64,000 nt of DNA from UBA7488 sp964414185 (lineage in GTDB: Bacteria; Pseudomonadota; Alphaproteobacteria; CAAHEQ01; UBA3637). Below, one piece after another: positions 28,326 through 36,816 of this stretch. The number at the start of each line of letters is the position of its first letter. Position 1 is the first letter of the stretch. The stretch lies in contig CAYPVK010000009.1 in NCBI GenBank assembly GCA_964414185.1, positions 1 through 64,000 of the forward strand. Direction: 5' to 3'. The notes under the pieces were generated by a model. That model saw nothing but the letters and a program-made list of their open reading frames with translations. It made no database searches and was not told the origin of the DNA. The position numbers were made by a program, and so were the translations under genes.

Positions 28326-28439
28326 TCAGAAGCGGCAGAGCGCGTAGTAGTTGCGGTTGCGATAGCCGTCGCTGCCGACGGCACCTGAGGACAAATTGAC
28401 GTAGTACGCGGTAGCCGAGCCGGAGGGCATAGCGTTACG
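28326..28439 (-). other. Orphan DGR variable-region-like segment
   Basis: 37 codons ending in TGA, translated RNAMPSGSATAYYVNLSSG and then AVGSDGYRNRNYYALCRF. This matches the end of the C-type-lectin-like (DUF1566/FISUMP-type) domain that DGRs diversify: a YVN-hydrophobic-xSGxV core, a run of small or polar residues where template AAC codons would be, then NRNYYALCR. Many codons end in C (NNC), as expected after A-specific mutagenesis of AAC codons. No domain-sized open frame leads into it: an in-frame TGA lies directly upstream (28440-28442). It is therefore either a relic of a variable protein's 3' end or a non-coding template repeat; its low A content favours a VR-type origin. Confidence 0.5.
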
Positions 28440-28548
28440 TCATTTGAAAAAATGCCGTGCCGACGGCTGATGTATATACCCTAAATTTCGACATTGTGCG
28501 ACTGCGAATTTTAAGGTGGCCGGCCCTTTTAAAATTAAATTACAGTGC

Positions 28549-28947
28549 TCACTCGGGACAATTCGTGATTCTTCCCGACTCCGGCACATCGATGTTTTTC
28601 CTCCTTTGTTTTCTTTGCCATGCAATCGCTTGGCGGCGAATTTTTTCAATTTGTTGAGAAAAATACACTTGTTGCCTTTTATTTAACAATTGAAAATCCG
28701 CCCCCAAGCGCAAGCATAAAACCACCTCATCCAATGTCGATAAATATTCTTCCAAAATTTCGGCTTTGTTTTCGACTCTGCCCGCACGCGAAATCAATGA
28801 ACATGCTTTCATTAAATTATGGTTCAACGGTTCCCCCAAAGAAAATTTATATTCTTTCGGAAACTTTGTTGTCCGTGCAAATATATCACTCAATAAACAA
28901 TATGTATCCCTATAAATGGGCAAAATTTCGACGCGCGGCATATGCAT
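28549..28947 (-). CDS. avd: DGR accessory variability determinant, bAvd-like four-helix protein
   Basis: 132 residues, basic, all-helical. It carries the pattern of the bacterial Avd family: LPIYRDTY at 9-16, FPKEYKFSLGEPL at 29-41, a middle helix ending LRLGADFQLLNKRQ (79-92) and IEKIRRQAIAW (100-110). In known DGRs Avd forms a pentameric barrel that binds the reverse transcriptase and the template RNA. The start chosen is the ATG 1 bp after the stop of the pilin-like gene; translation is probably coupled, since only a weak GTGAG precedes it. An upstream extension in the same frame overlaps that gene and is rejected. The related 23S-IVS four-helix family is the main alternative. No RT gene lies in the window. 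Confidence 0.72.
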   Translation of the reverse strand: MHMPRVEILPIYRDTYCLLSDIFARTTKFPKEYKFSLGEPLNHNLMKACSLISRAGRVENKAEILEEYLSTLDEVVLCLRLGADFQLLNKRQQVYFSQQIEKIRRQAIAWQRKQRRKNIDVPESGRITNCPE

Positions 28948-28948
28948 C

Positions 28949-30394
28949 TCACTTTTGTTGCCCGACAGGACAAGATGCCGAATTTTTATTGCGTTCGGCA
29001 CAGGCACCGTATAAACGGCCCGTAGCATCGGCAGACAACGTCGATTCACATTGTTCATCGGCCCATTTCAGCAAACAATAATGCGAACGCGGACATTCTT
29101 TTTCAACCGTATACGGCCGTTCATCCGCCGCATCGATAATCGCAGATGACGTATTCGTCGTCAACACTTGGCATCGTCCGTACAAAATGCCCGTAGCGTT
29201 GGCCGACAATGTCGGTTCCGTATCGTTCGAACGCCATGTTTCGACGGACCATCGCATCGAACAATATTGCCCGCTACGGCAACCTTGCACGGGCCTTAAC
29301 AAAGCCGCATCCCCGTTCGGGTGGCGCACCAAAGCGTTGGATGTATTCGTTGTCAGCGCTTGGCATCGCCCGTATAAGATGCCCGTGGCATCGGCCGACA
29401 ACGTCGGTGTCGTATCGTTCGAACGCCATGTTTCGGCAGACCACCTTATCGAACAATATTGTCCGTTACGGCAACTCTTTGCCGCGGATATCGAAAAAGT
29501 GCCGTTCGAACCTGCAGACGCCGTGTATGAACAATCTGTATAGTATTCCAACGTATAATCGCCGGAAGCGAAATCATAGGAACAATCCGTATAATATTCT
29601 AACGTAGGATCGCCGCCATAATAATATGAACAATCCGTCCGATAAATCATATCCCCCGGGAAAAATACATATATACATTGACCATCCATTTCGTTACATT
29701 CGCCGTCTTTTTCCCCGCAGACTTGCGATTCTGGACAACACCACGTTGCCGTATCGGAAGAACACGACGTTTCCATTTCATCATCACATACCGGCAAGCA
29801 AGCATCTTTGGACAGGCTTAGCACTTCATCTTCGGAACATGGAATACACACACCTTGGCTCAAGCTGCAATAACCATTGAAATCTTCCCCGCAATCTTCA
29901 TGCTTTTCGCAATTTTTACCGATACCTCGTCCATCGAATGAAAACACCATTATGTTATCAAGTACATCGCATGTTGTAAAGACGTCCCCGTCTTCCGTAT
30001 AAAATTTCAAAACATTCTCGGTTTCCATATCCAACAACCTTTTACATGGCCCCTTGGGTATGTTTAAAACCTTTACGAAATAATCCCCATCAATGTCTCG
30101 CATCATAAATATGGGCTTCCCGCTTTGAACTTTTTCTTCAAATTTAATCCAATCGGTTGTTTTTAAATTCCACCTCGATTGTATTTCAACGTTGGCCATT
30201 AATGCGTCATTTAATATCAAATTTGCGGTTGATTTATCAGCTGCGTAACGAAAACCGACCATCACGGCTATTGCCAATATCCCTAAAATCGCCAAGACCC
30301 CCAACAGCTTCAACATGCTGCGACCCTTTTACTGTTTAACGAAATCTTTGTGTTTATTCAAAAACAAACGGTTTTTATTGATTGACAGATGCAT
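28949..30394 (-). pseudogene. Cysteine-rich prepilin-like surface protein, leader interrupted by a stop
   Basis: From an ATG at 30394 with AAAGGAGG upstream, the frame encodes a basic leader (MHLSINKNRL..., 21 codons), a TAA at 30329-30331, then KGRSMLKLLGVLAILGILAIA, which looks like a prepilin cleavage site and pilin helix. The expected Glu5 is Lys. After the stop, the frame stays open for 455 codons from the ATG at 30316. The mature part is Cys-rich, with three YxTDCSY repeats (about 225-265) and three copies of a unit containing GQYCS-RWS-ETWRSNDT and LSA-ATG-LYGRCQ (about 281, 346 and 408 onward). Such pilins are frequent DGR targets. A single CAA to TAA change would explain the stop. 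A protein starting at 30316 would lack the export leader. Confidence 0.65.
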
Positions 30395-30645
30395 ACTCCC
30401 TCCTTTTAAAGATCCGTCACACAATATTGAAGAAATTCAACTTTAGTCTAGGTTATCACTTTTGGTTCGTATATGCAATATAATTTATATGGTTTTTCTA
30501 AATATTTTCAGTACAATAAACGATATCCCGACTTATAATTTATAAATTTGTTAAACATCTATCGGAAAATTAATCTATTTAAAAACATTGCCATATCCTA
30601 TTTTTTGCGCGAAATAGACAAAAGACAACATTTTTTCATTGTCCA

Positions 30646-31452
30646 CTATAACAAAATCAAACTGAATGCCATAATCAACATACCGGCAAACAAACCCAAA
30701 ATGGATAAATGATGTTGCCCGTACTCCCTGGCGGCAGGCAACAATTCGTCAAAAGAAATATAAACCATAATGCCCGCCACAAACGGAAAAACCAGCATAT
30801 ATAATGCGCCGTCTAAAAACGGCATTAAAACAGCGTAACCGATAAGTGCGCCCACAGGTTCGGCAAGCCCCGATAAGAACGAATAGGCGAATGCTTTTTT
30901 GTGGCTGCCCGTTGCATAATAAATCGGGACGGAAACGGCAATGCCTTCGGGAATATTATGAATGGCAATGGCAAGTGCAATCGGATACGCCAGCGACGGC
31001 ATTTGCAACGCGCCGACAAAAGTTGCCAACCCTTCGGGCAGATTATGCAAAGCCAATGCGGCAGCCGTAAAAACGCCAAGCCTGAATAATTTTTGAGGTT
31101 TATGGCGTATTTCTTTAATTTCTTGCATTTCAATTTTATCTTTGTGCAATTCGTGCGGATTTTCCGAACCGGGTACAACCATGTCAATCAAAGCCGTTAA
31201 ACCGATCGCCATAAAGAAAATAAAAAATACCATCAATTCGCCTTGCTTACCGAATTCATGCGTCAACGACGAAACCGCTACCGGCAACAGCTCGGTAAAC
31301 GAAATAAAAATCATAACACCCGCTGAAAAACCTAAAGCCACAGACAAAAAACGGGTATCAAATTTGCGCGTAATAAACGCCAAAACGGAACCGATACCGG
31401 TTGCCAATCCGGCCAACAATGTCAATGAAAACGCAAACCCAAAATTGCTCAT
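30646..31452 (-). CDS. zupT: ZIP-family divalent metal transporter
   Basis: 268 residues with about eight transmembrane helices. The ZIP metal-site helices are visible as HNLPEGLATF and HNIPEGIAVS. A His/Glu/Asp-rich cytoplasmic loop (about residues 93-118) lies between helices 3 and 4. ZupT-like proteins import zinc, iron or manganese. AAGGAG precedes the ATG. The 250 bp between this gene and the pilin gene hold no gene I can support. Confidence 0.9.
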   Translation of the reverse strand: MSNFGFAFSLTLLAGLATGIGSVLAFITRKFDTRFLSVALGFSAGVMIFISFTELLPVAVSSLTHEFGKQGELMVFFIFFMAIGLTALIDMVVPGSENPHELHKDKIEMQEIKEIRHKPQKLFRLGVFTAAALALHNLPEGLATFVGALQMPSLAYPIALAIAIHNIPEGIAVSVPIYYATGSHKKAFAYSFLSGLAEPVGALIGYAVLMPFLDGALYMLVFPFVAGIMVYISFDELLPAAREYGQHHLSILGLFAGMLIMAFSLILL

Positions 31453-31573
31453 ATATAAATTTCTCCTTTTAAATCTCTCTTCCGATATAAGATAATATTT
31501 TTTTTGTTAATTAAAGCATAAAAATAACCTTATACAACGACAAAAACAGAGTCAGGCATATTTTATACAACGT

Positions 31574-32137
31574 GTTATAGCTTGCTTTCCAAATCTGATA
31601 TGCTATAATATATCAATTTCATATATGCCACTATCATCTGTTATAGCTTGCTTTCCAAATCTGATATGCTATAATACCCGAGGTTTAAAGTACTTGGCAT
31701 GTCGGGTTATAGCTTGCTTTCCAAATCTGATATGCTATAATAATAATTGCTAATAGAACTATAGGATAATTGTTATAGCTTGCTTTCCAAATCTGATATG
31801 CTATAATATTTCCCCCTGCAAAATTAAAAAGAGCACAGTTATAGCTTGCTTTCCAAATCTGATATGCTATAATAGCAAATAATAAAAAAAAACCACGTAT
31901 GACGTTATAGCTTGCTTTCCAAATCTGATATGCTATAATTATGATTATAACGGCTTGTCTGCTGGTTGAGTTATAGCTTGCTTTCCAAATCTGATATGCT
32001 ATAATTGCTTTTGTTCGTCAATGTATGCGCTTACAGTTATAGCTTGCTTTCCAAATCTGATATGCTATAATATGTTGCCGTTTGAGGATGCGTGGGGGAA
32101 TGTTATAGCTTGCTTTCCAAATCTGATATGCTATAAT
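31574..32137 (+). CRISPR. Type II-C CRISPR array, 9 repeats and 8 spacers
   Basis: Nine identical 36-bp repeats, from GTTATAGCTTGC at the start to GATATGCTATAAT at the end, with a constant 66-bp period and eight 30-bp spacers. Repeats start at 31574, 31640, 31706, 31772, 31838, 31904, 31970, 32036 and 32102. Every repeat ends in TGCTATAAT, a consensus extended -10 element, so each spacer can be transcribed on the plus strand from a promoter in the preceding repeat, as known for Neisseria type II-C arrays. The tracrRNA anti-repeat complements the plus-strand repeat, confirming this direction. No degenerate terminal repeat is seen. The array converges on cas2. Confidence 0.98.
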
Positions 32138-32141
32138 CGAT

Positions 32142-32184
32142 AAAGAGTAATATATTGATTTATTTCATATATTACTCTTTTTTT
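32142..32184 (+). terminator. Terminator of the CRISPR array
   Basis: Perfect 14-bp stem AAAGAGTAATATAT / ATATATTACTCTTT with an 11-nt loop and a T-run on the plus strand, 5 bp after the last repeat. It ends pre-crRNA transcription and lies 10 bp from the cas2 stop, which comes from the other strand. Confidence 0.85.
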
Positions 32185-32193
32185 GTATTATTT

Positions 32194-32499
32194 TTACAAC
32201 AATAAAAGTTGCTTTTCCCCTATTTTTTCTTCTTTTTTTATCTGACCGACTAAAATTGACATTGAGGCATACTGCTTTTCGGTAACGGTCAACAATCGGA
32301 CACTTCCTTCCTTAGGAATCAGATACTTAAGACGATTTGCATGTTTTTCCACATCATCGTGTCCTTTGCAAATTCTTGAATAAACCGACAATTGCAACAT
32401 TATATATCCGTCATGAATAAGGAAATGCCTAAAGCGACTCGCAATTTTTCGATCGGTTTTTGTCAACGTCGGCAAATCAAAAAAGACTAACATACGCAT
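32194..32499 (-). CDS. cas2: CRISPR-associated endonuclease Cas2
   Basis: 101 residues from the ATG at 32499, which has GGGAGA 8 nt upstream. An in-frame ATG at 32523 has no such site and is less likely. The protein begins MRMLVFFDLPTLTKTDRK, with the conserved first-strand Asp of the ferredoxin fold, and has the YSRICKG segment of type II Cas2. It dimerises with Cas1 for spacer integration. Confidence 0.95.
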   Translation of the reverse strand: MRMLVFFDLPTLTKTDRKIASRFRHFLIHDGYIMLQLSVYSRICKGHDDVEKHANRLKYLIPKEGSVRLLTVTEKQYASMSILVGQIKKEEKIGEKQLLLL

Positions 32500-32524
32500 A
32501 AATCTTTCTCCCATTACCGCCATT

Positions 32525-33424
32525 TTACAAAACCTTATTCAAATCAAAAGTGGGTAATTGTAAATATTTTACATCCTTATTTTTAATCACATTAGCTAAA
32601 CTGTACGCCATTAACTCTGATGCTTTTAATACATTCATAATTTCCATATTTAAACTACAGTTTCGAATCAGAACACCAATCAAATCACTTTTGATATCCG
32701 GTGTGAGTTCGGATATTTGATTAAAATCTAATAAATTTACCACATAATCAACAAATGGCCGCAAAGGTTCCATGAGATCATCGACTAAATTAAACTGATT
32801 CAACTTATTGGCATGATGAACACCAAAACATGGCAATAAACCCGCTCCGACAACATTCCTGGCAACACAACCACGAATAACAGCATATCCGTAATTTAAA
32901 GCTGCATTACGAATATCTTTATCATCGTTACGATTAAAGTTGTTAAATAAACTTTTCCAATACAAATTCGCTGCAAATGCTTCGGCATTTTTTGCATCCC
33001 CCGATTGAACCAATTTAGCAACTTCTTTCAATTTCAATGCATTTTCACGATGGAATAATTCAAGACATATAGCTTGGTTATTTATTTTTGCCTTAATAAT
33101 TTCTTGCCAAATACGTTTCTTTAAGGGTTCGGAAACAGCAATTTGTTGCCAAGCCATATCCGAATAACGCGAATGTTGATGAAACGGGAATAAAACACCC
33201 GATGGCATATGGAATGCATCACATGTAAACAACACAATATTATAGTCAGCTATTTGAGATAACAACGTATTATTCAATGAAATTTGCCTGTTTTCCAAAA
33301 TAATGACCGAAATATCTTCCAACGGCAATGACAAAGTGTCATTTTCTTGTGTCTCATAAATGAGCTGACTGTTTTTAACGGATAATTTACAAGGCTTGCC
33401 GATATGTAAAATACGCCATCCCAT
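32525..33424 (-). CDS. cas1: CRISPR-associated integrase Cas1
   Basis: 299 residues, type II Cas1. N-terminal beta domain, then the helical catalytic domain with the ALNYGYAVIRG helix, GLLPCFGVHHANKLNQFNLVDDLMEPLRPFVD containing the catalytic His and acidic residues. Its ATG overlaps the cas9 stop by 1 base (TAATG), so translation is coupled. Confidence 0.97.
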   Translation of the reverse strand: MGWRILHIGKPCKLSVKNSQLIYETQENDTLSLPLEDISVIILENRQISLNNTLLSQIADYNIVLFTCDAFHMPSGVLFPFHQHSRYSDMAWQQIAVSEPLKKRIWQEIIKAKINNQAICLELFHRENALKLKEVAKLVQSGDAKNAEAFAANLYWKSLFNNFNRNDDKDIRNAALNYGYAVIRGCVARNVVGAGLLPCFGVHHANKLNQFNLVDDLMEPLRPFVDYVVNLLDFNQISELTPDIKSDLIGVLIRNCSLNMEIMNVLKASELMAYSLANVIKNKDVKYLQLPTFDLNKVL

Positions 33425-36400
33425 TAATGTTTATCCTTTTTCCCTTTATTTTTTTTGATTGACAACGGCAATCGCGTTTCTTGTTTAACCTCATGAATAT
33501 CACCCAATGGGCTAACTTGATATTTTTTGAGATTTTGCATAACCGATAGGTTGATCTTTTTTTCACGTTCCAATTTAATATAAGGGATAGCGGTTTGAAT
33601 GCTTTTTGTTTCGTCGCCTTTTTTATCAGATTTGAGTGAAGCATCCAACTCCACATCTGTTCCCTTACATGCGACAATCATTTTTTGATTTATCTTATCA
33701 AATGACTTAACGGCTGCAACACAATCTTGTTCTTGATTAGGCAATAAAATTTTATCTCCGATATCAAATGTACTTGTGTTAATCTTATAACATGCCGAAT
33801 TATCCACACTTCCCAAATAAAGCTGACCCGTTTGAGCGCTGTATTGATTGATATATCCTTTAAAAACTTCCCCTTCGGTGGAAACTTTCCCTTTGGCAGA
33901 AGCTTTTTCTTTGATAGAAACTTCCACATAATCATCTTTAAATAAGCTGAACATAAATTGATACGTTTCATCAATTAAAACAAGTTTTCCGTCCACATAT
34001 TTGTATGGTTGCGGAGCATCTTGAAATCCATCCTTTTTAACCAAATCAACGACATAAATCGGAACAATATAATATTGGTTATCCTTTTTAAAGACATCCA
34101 AACGGAACATATTTTCCTTTTCCGCCATACCGCCGCGAATTGGCAAACTGCCCTTGCCACGACTTTTAGGATATATTGTCTTTTTATGTGCAGAACCCGT
34201 TGCCTTTTTCCTGGGAGGTCTTGAAACAAATATGTTTTTCAACGTTTCAAGAACTTCATGGCGGAAATTACACCAAGGTTCCCGAACGGTTGATTTTATA
34301 TATTTATACCAAGCTTCGGCTTCTTCATGCCCCAATTCGCGCGCTTTTCCTTCTCTGAATTTTTCCTTATTTTCAAAAATACTTGAAAGCCGTGATAACT
34401 TTTCCACCATTCCTTGGGTCGCACAGGCAATCACGATGGCATCTTGAGCATGGTGCAAATCACTTTCATTTCGATCTTTTTGCAATCCCCATTGATGACG
34501 CAAATAATCCGTTAAAGACCCATTGCGAACTTGGACACGATTTTTAATGTCTTGACGTGAACTTAACGAAAAATCTATCCCTTCTTCACAGTAGCGTTTC
34601 ACGAATGTCGCTATATAACTGTTGTCATTGGCATTGCGTTCCTTAAATTTAAGCTCCCTATCTTCATAATTTTTAATCAACAATTTTTCTTTTTTCTTAT
34701 AATTTCGCAGTAAGTTCACGCGCGCAACAAATTCTTCCCATTCTTGAGGCGTCTTTGAATCTTGAAAATATTCGTAAGGTGTTTTATTGCCTTTTTTACG
34801 ATTTTCGGATGATAAACACAAAACTTTATTGGTTTGAGAATTATCCAGCGACCTTGAATACGGAACAATATGGTCCACATCCAAATAGCCGATTTCATCC
34901 AATCTGTGCAAATCAATGGGTTCTCCCGAATATATACATTTCGAGTCTTGTTCTTGATACAATCGATATTTTAAAATGTTAATCGCATTATCATTCATTC
35001 CCCGTTTTTTAAGTTCATCGCCACTGATGCTGCGTTCTTCACGACGTTGATTAATTTCTTGTTCAATTTTTCTTCTTTCATCATGATTCTTTTTAAGGTC
35101 GCGCCCCGTTTCAATATTAATTTGATCGGGCACGCCAAAGCGACGCACCATAGCGTTATAAACTTTACGAAATTGAGCAACCGTACGATTAACCACCGGA
35201 ACTGTTGTCATTTGATCTTGAGATATAGGCTCTAAAAATTTACTTTTTTCGGAAATCAATTTATTAACGTTATCTTTGAAATCATATCCCGCCTTTTCGC
35301 ATGCTTTATCATAACTGTCACCTTGCATCATAAAAGGGATAATTTTATCCACTGCTTTCAAAGACAGGTGAATAAATTTACTAAAGTTAAGTGTGCAAAA
35401 TATCTTTATATTTTCTTCACTTATATTTAGTTTTTCCAGTCCTTCTTTAATTTTTTCATCATTTTTTTCACATGCAATTATCTTAACAACTTTATTTAAA
35501 AGGGGTATATCTTTTTCCAGTTCAGACCATTGTTCTTGATCAAATTGGCTTTTTAATTGATGCCAACCTTTCATTTCATAAAAAATCAAATCCTTTGTAT
35601 CGGTGTCACCTTTGATACTGATATCTTTACCGAAAACTTTGCTTTTTAAAGTTTTATAAGTCACTTTTTTGGTAGTTTTTAATACTTCAAGAATGTGATG
35701 GCGTTCATCATCCGTTACCGAACGAATGCCGTTTTCAATAACGGATAAGTTATTGATTTTCGTCAAAGCAACAAACAATTCGCTGGACGGTGCTTCTTTC
35801 GGGGCCCTTTTTTCACCCTTTTCAAAACGGCAATCACCCACCATATCAATAATACTTTCCACCGGACGATGACGAAAAGCTATATTTTTATAGTCTTCTA
35901 ACAATTCTTCCGTAAAAATATCGTACTTTTTTTGAGCATCAAAAATGCATTCAACTTCTCTTTCTATTTCTTCGCGCGGGATAGAATTATTATAAACAAT
36001 CTCTTTAACCTTACCTTTACTGTCTCTTATGGCTCTGTTTCTTTTTTTACCCGATATTCCCGCTTGTTCCACAATAATTTGCGCCAATGTTTTATTATCG
36101 CTTAGCAATGCTTTATTGGCTTTAATAGCATTTAAAACTTTACCGCTCTCTTTATCTTGCTCTTCAATTGCCTTACGATAAGATTTAAATCCGCGGTGTT
36201 TGGCCAAATGAGTTAGCACACGAATAAGATCTTCTTTTGACAGTTTTTCTTTAAAAGCTTTTTCTGCGCGCAACATCCAAACATCCACATTGCCCTTTTG
36301 TCCATAGATTTCTTCAATTAAATCCAAAGATTCCGCTAAGCCTTTTTTGATAAATAATTGTTTAATGCCTTGCATGCGTCGTGCTTTTCGACGGCAAGTC

Positions 36401-36612
36401 CTGCGTGCCAAACGCATCATCCGACGCGGTTCAGCCAAAGACGTACCATCTTTGGGATTTTCCGCAACAGGGAAGCACCTTGCGCCGGCACCGAGAATAT
36501 GGCCTTCAAACACTTCTCCCGTATCCGGATTAAAATTTTCATCGTCTAATTTGATGGCCGCCCATCCGATAGAAGCGATACCCAAATCATATCCAAAAAT
36601 TAATTTTTGCAT
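33424..36612 (-). CDS. cas9: Type II-C Cas9 endonuclease
   Basis: 1062 residues, in the compact II-C range. The RuvC-I motif has the catalytic Asp9 (FGYDLGIASIGWAA), followed by an Arg-rich bridge helix (about 58-90, RRMMRLARRTCRRKARR). RuvC-II is INIETGRDL (about 500), HNH is DVDHIVPYSRSLDNSQTNK (about 577-595) and RuvC-III is DLHHAQDAIVIA (about 720). All catalytic residues look intact. The last 250 or so residues form the WED and PAM-interacting region. GGGGAGG precedes the ATG. With only cas1 and cas2 and no csn2 or cas4, the locus is subtype II-C. PAM and specificity cannot be read from sequence. Confidence 0.97.
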   Translation of the reverse strand: MQKLIFGYDLGIASIGWAAIKLDDENFNPDTGEVFEGHILGAGARCFPVAENPKDGTSLAEPRRMMRLARRTCRRKARRMQGIKQLFIKKGLAESLDLIEEIYGQKGNVDVWMLRAEKAFKEKLSKEDLIRVLTHLAKHRGFKSYRKAIEEQDKESGKVLNAIKANKALLSDNKTLAQIIVEQAGISGKKRNRAIRDSKGKVKEIVYNNSIPREEIEREVECIFDAQKKYDIFTEELLEDYKNIAFRHRPVESIIDMVGDCRFEKGEKRAPKEAPSSELFVALTKINNLSVIENGIRSVTDDERHHILEVLKTTKKVTYKTLKSKVFGKDISIKGDTDTKDLIFYEMKGWHQLKSQFDQEQWSELEKDIPLLNKVVKIIACEKNDEKIKEGLEKLNISEENIKIFCTLNFSKFIHLSLKAVDKIIPFMMQGDSYDKACEKAGYDFKDNVNKLISEKSKFLEPISQDQMTTVPVVNRTVAQFRKVYNAMVRRFGVPDQINIETGRDLKKNHDERRKIEQEINQRREERSISGDELKKRGMNDNAINILKYRLYQEQDSKCIYSGEPIDLHRLDEIGYLDVDHIVPYSRSLDNSQTNKVLCLSSENRKKGNKTPYEYFQDSKTPQEWEEFVARVNLLRNYKKKEKLLIKNYEDRELKFKERNANDNSYIATFVKRYCEEGIDFSLSSRQDIKNRVQVRNGSLTDYLRHQWGLQKDRNESDLHHAQDAIVIACATQGMVEKLSRLSSIFENKEKFREGKARELGHEEAEAWYKYIKSTVREPWCNFRHEVLETLKNIFVSRPPRKKATGSAHKKTIYPKSRGKGSLPIRGGMAEKENMFRLDVFKKDNQYYIVPIYVVDLVKKDGFQDAPQPYKYVDGKLVLIDETYQFMFSLFKDDYVEVSIKEKASAKGKVSTEGEVFKGYINQYSAQTGQLYLGSVDNSACYKINTSTFDIGDKILLPNQEQDCVAAVKSFDKINQKMIVACKGTDVELDASLKSDKKGDETKSIQTAIPYIKLEREKKINLSVMQNLKKYQVSPLGDIHEVKQETRLPLSIKKNKGKKDKH

Positions 36613-36639
36613 GCATACCTCCCCGCTTAAAAATTTCCC

Positions 36640-36668
36640 TTGACTTACAGTTTATCAAATCGTATACT
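36640..36668 (+). promoter_or_regulatory. tracrRNA promoter
   Basis: TTGACT, 17-bp spacer, TATACT on the plus strand: a near-consensus sigma-70 promoter pointing into the anti-repeat, with an expected start near 36675. Confidence 0.8.
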
Positions 36669-36676
36669 AAAGGCAA
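36649..36676 (-). promoter_or_regulatory. Candidate cas9 operon promoter
   Basis: On the minus strand TTGCCT (36671-36676), 16-bp spacer, TAAACT (36649-36654), leading to cas9 with a leader of about 30 nt. It interleaves with the tracrRNA promoter. Confidence 0.5.
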
Positions 36677-36773
36677 GGAATTTTTTATTGTTATATCAAA
36701 TTTGGAAAGCAAGCCTATAATAATCGAAAAATTTCGAGTGGGGCTCTGACGTTTTGTCATCCCCCCTTTTTTT
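36675..36773 (+). ncRNA. tracrRNA
   Basis: About 99 nt. The anti-repeat (36691-36720) contains ATTTGGAAAGCAAGC, exactly complementary to the 5' half of the repeat, with one bulged C and one mismatch in the flanks. A small hairpin TCGAA/TTCGA (36724-36737) and a terminator-like hairpin GGGG..TGAC/GTCA..CCCC (36740-36764) followed by seven T complete it. It is transcribed divergently from cas9. The 5' end is inferred from the promoter. Confidence 0.88.
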
Positions 36774-36816
36774 ATTCGTTAAAGCGTAAAATGAAGTCGG
36801 AAAAATAAAAGTCGTT

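Noticed and set aside
28440..28649. 69-aa minus-strand frame across the end of avd
   Set aside because: Overlaps avd in another frame, no ribosome-binding site, no recognisable product.
29187..29607. Two plus-strand frames of 118 and 132 aa opposite the pilin-like gene
   Set aside because: Their repeats merely mirror the triplicated module on the other strand, and the minus-strand frame has the leader, Shine-Dalgarno and Cys pattern of a real protein.
36347..36643. 98-aa plus-strand frame antisense to the cas9 5' end
   Set aside because: Shadow of the Arg-rich bridge helix coding sequence; no ribosome-binding site.
31453..36816. csn2 or cas4 accompanying the cas genes
   Set aside because: No frame of suitable size lies between cas2 and the array or around cas9; the locus is II-C.
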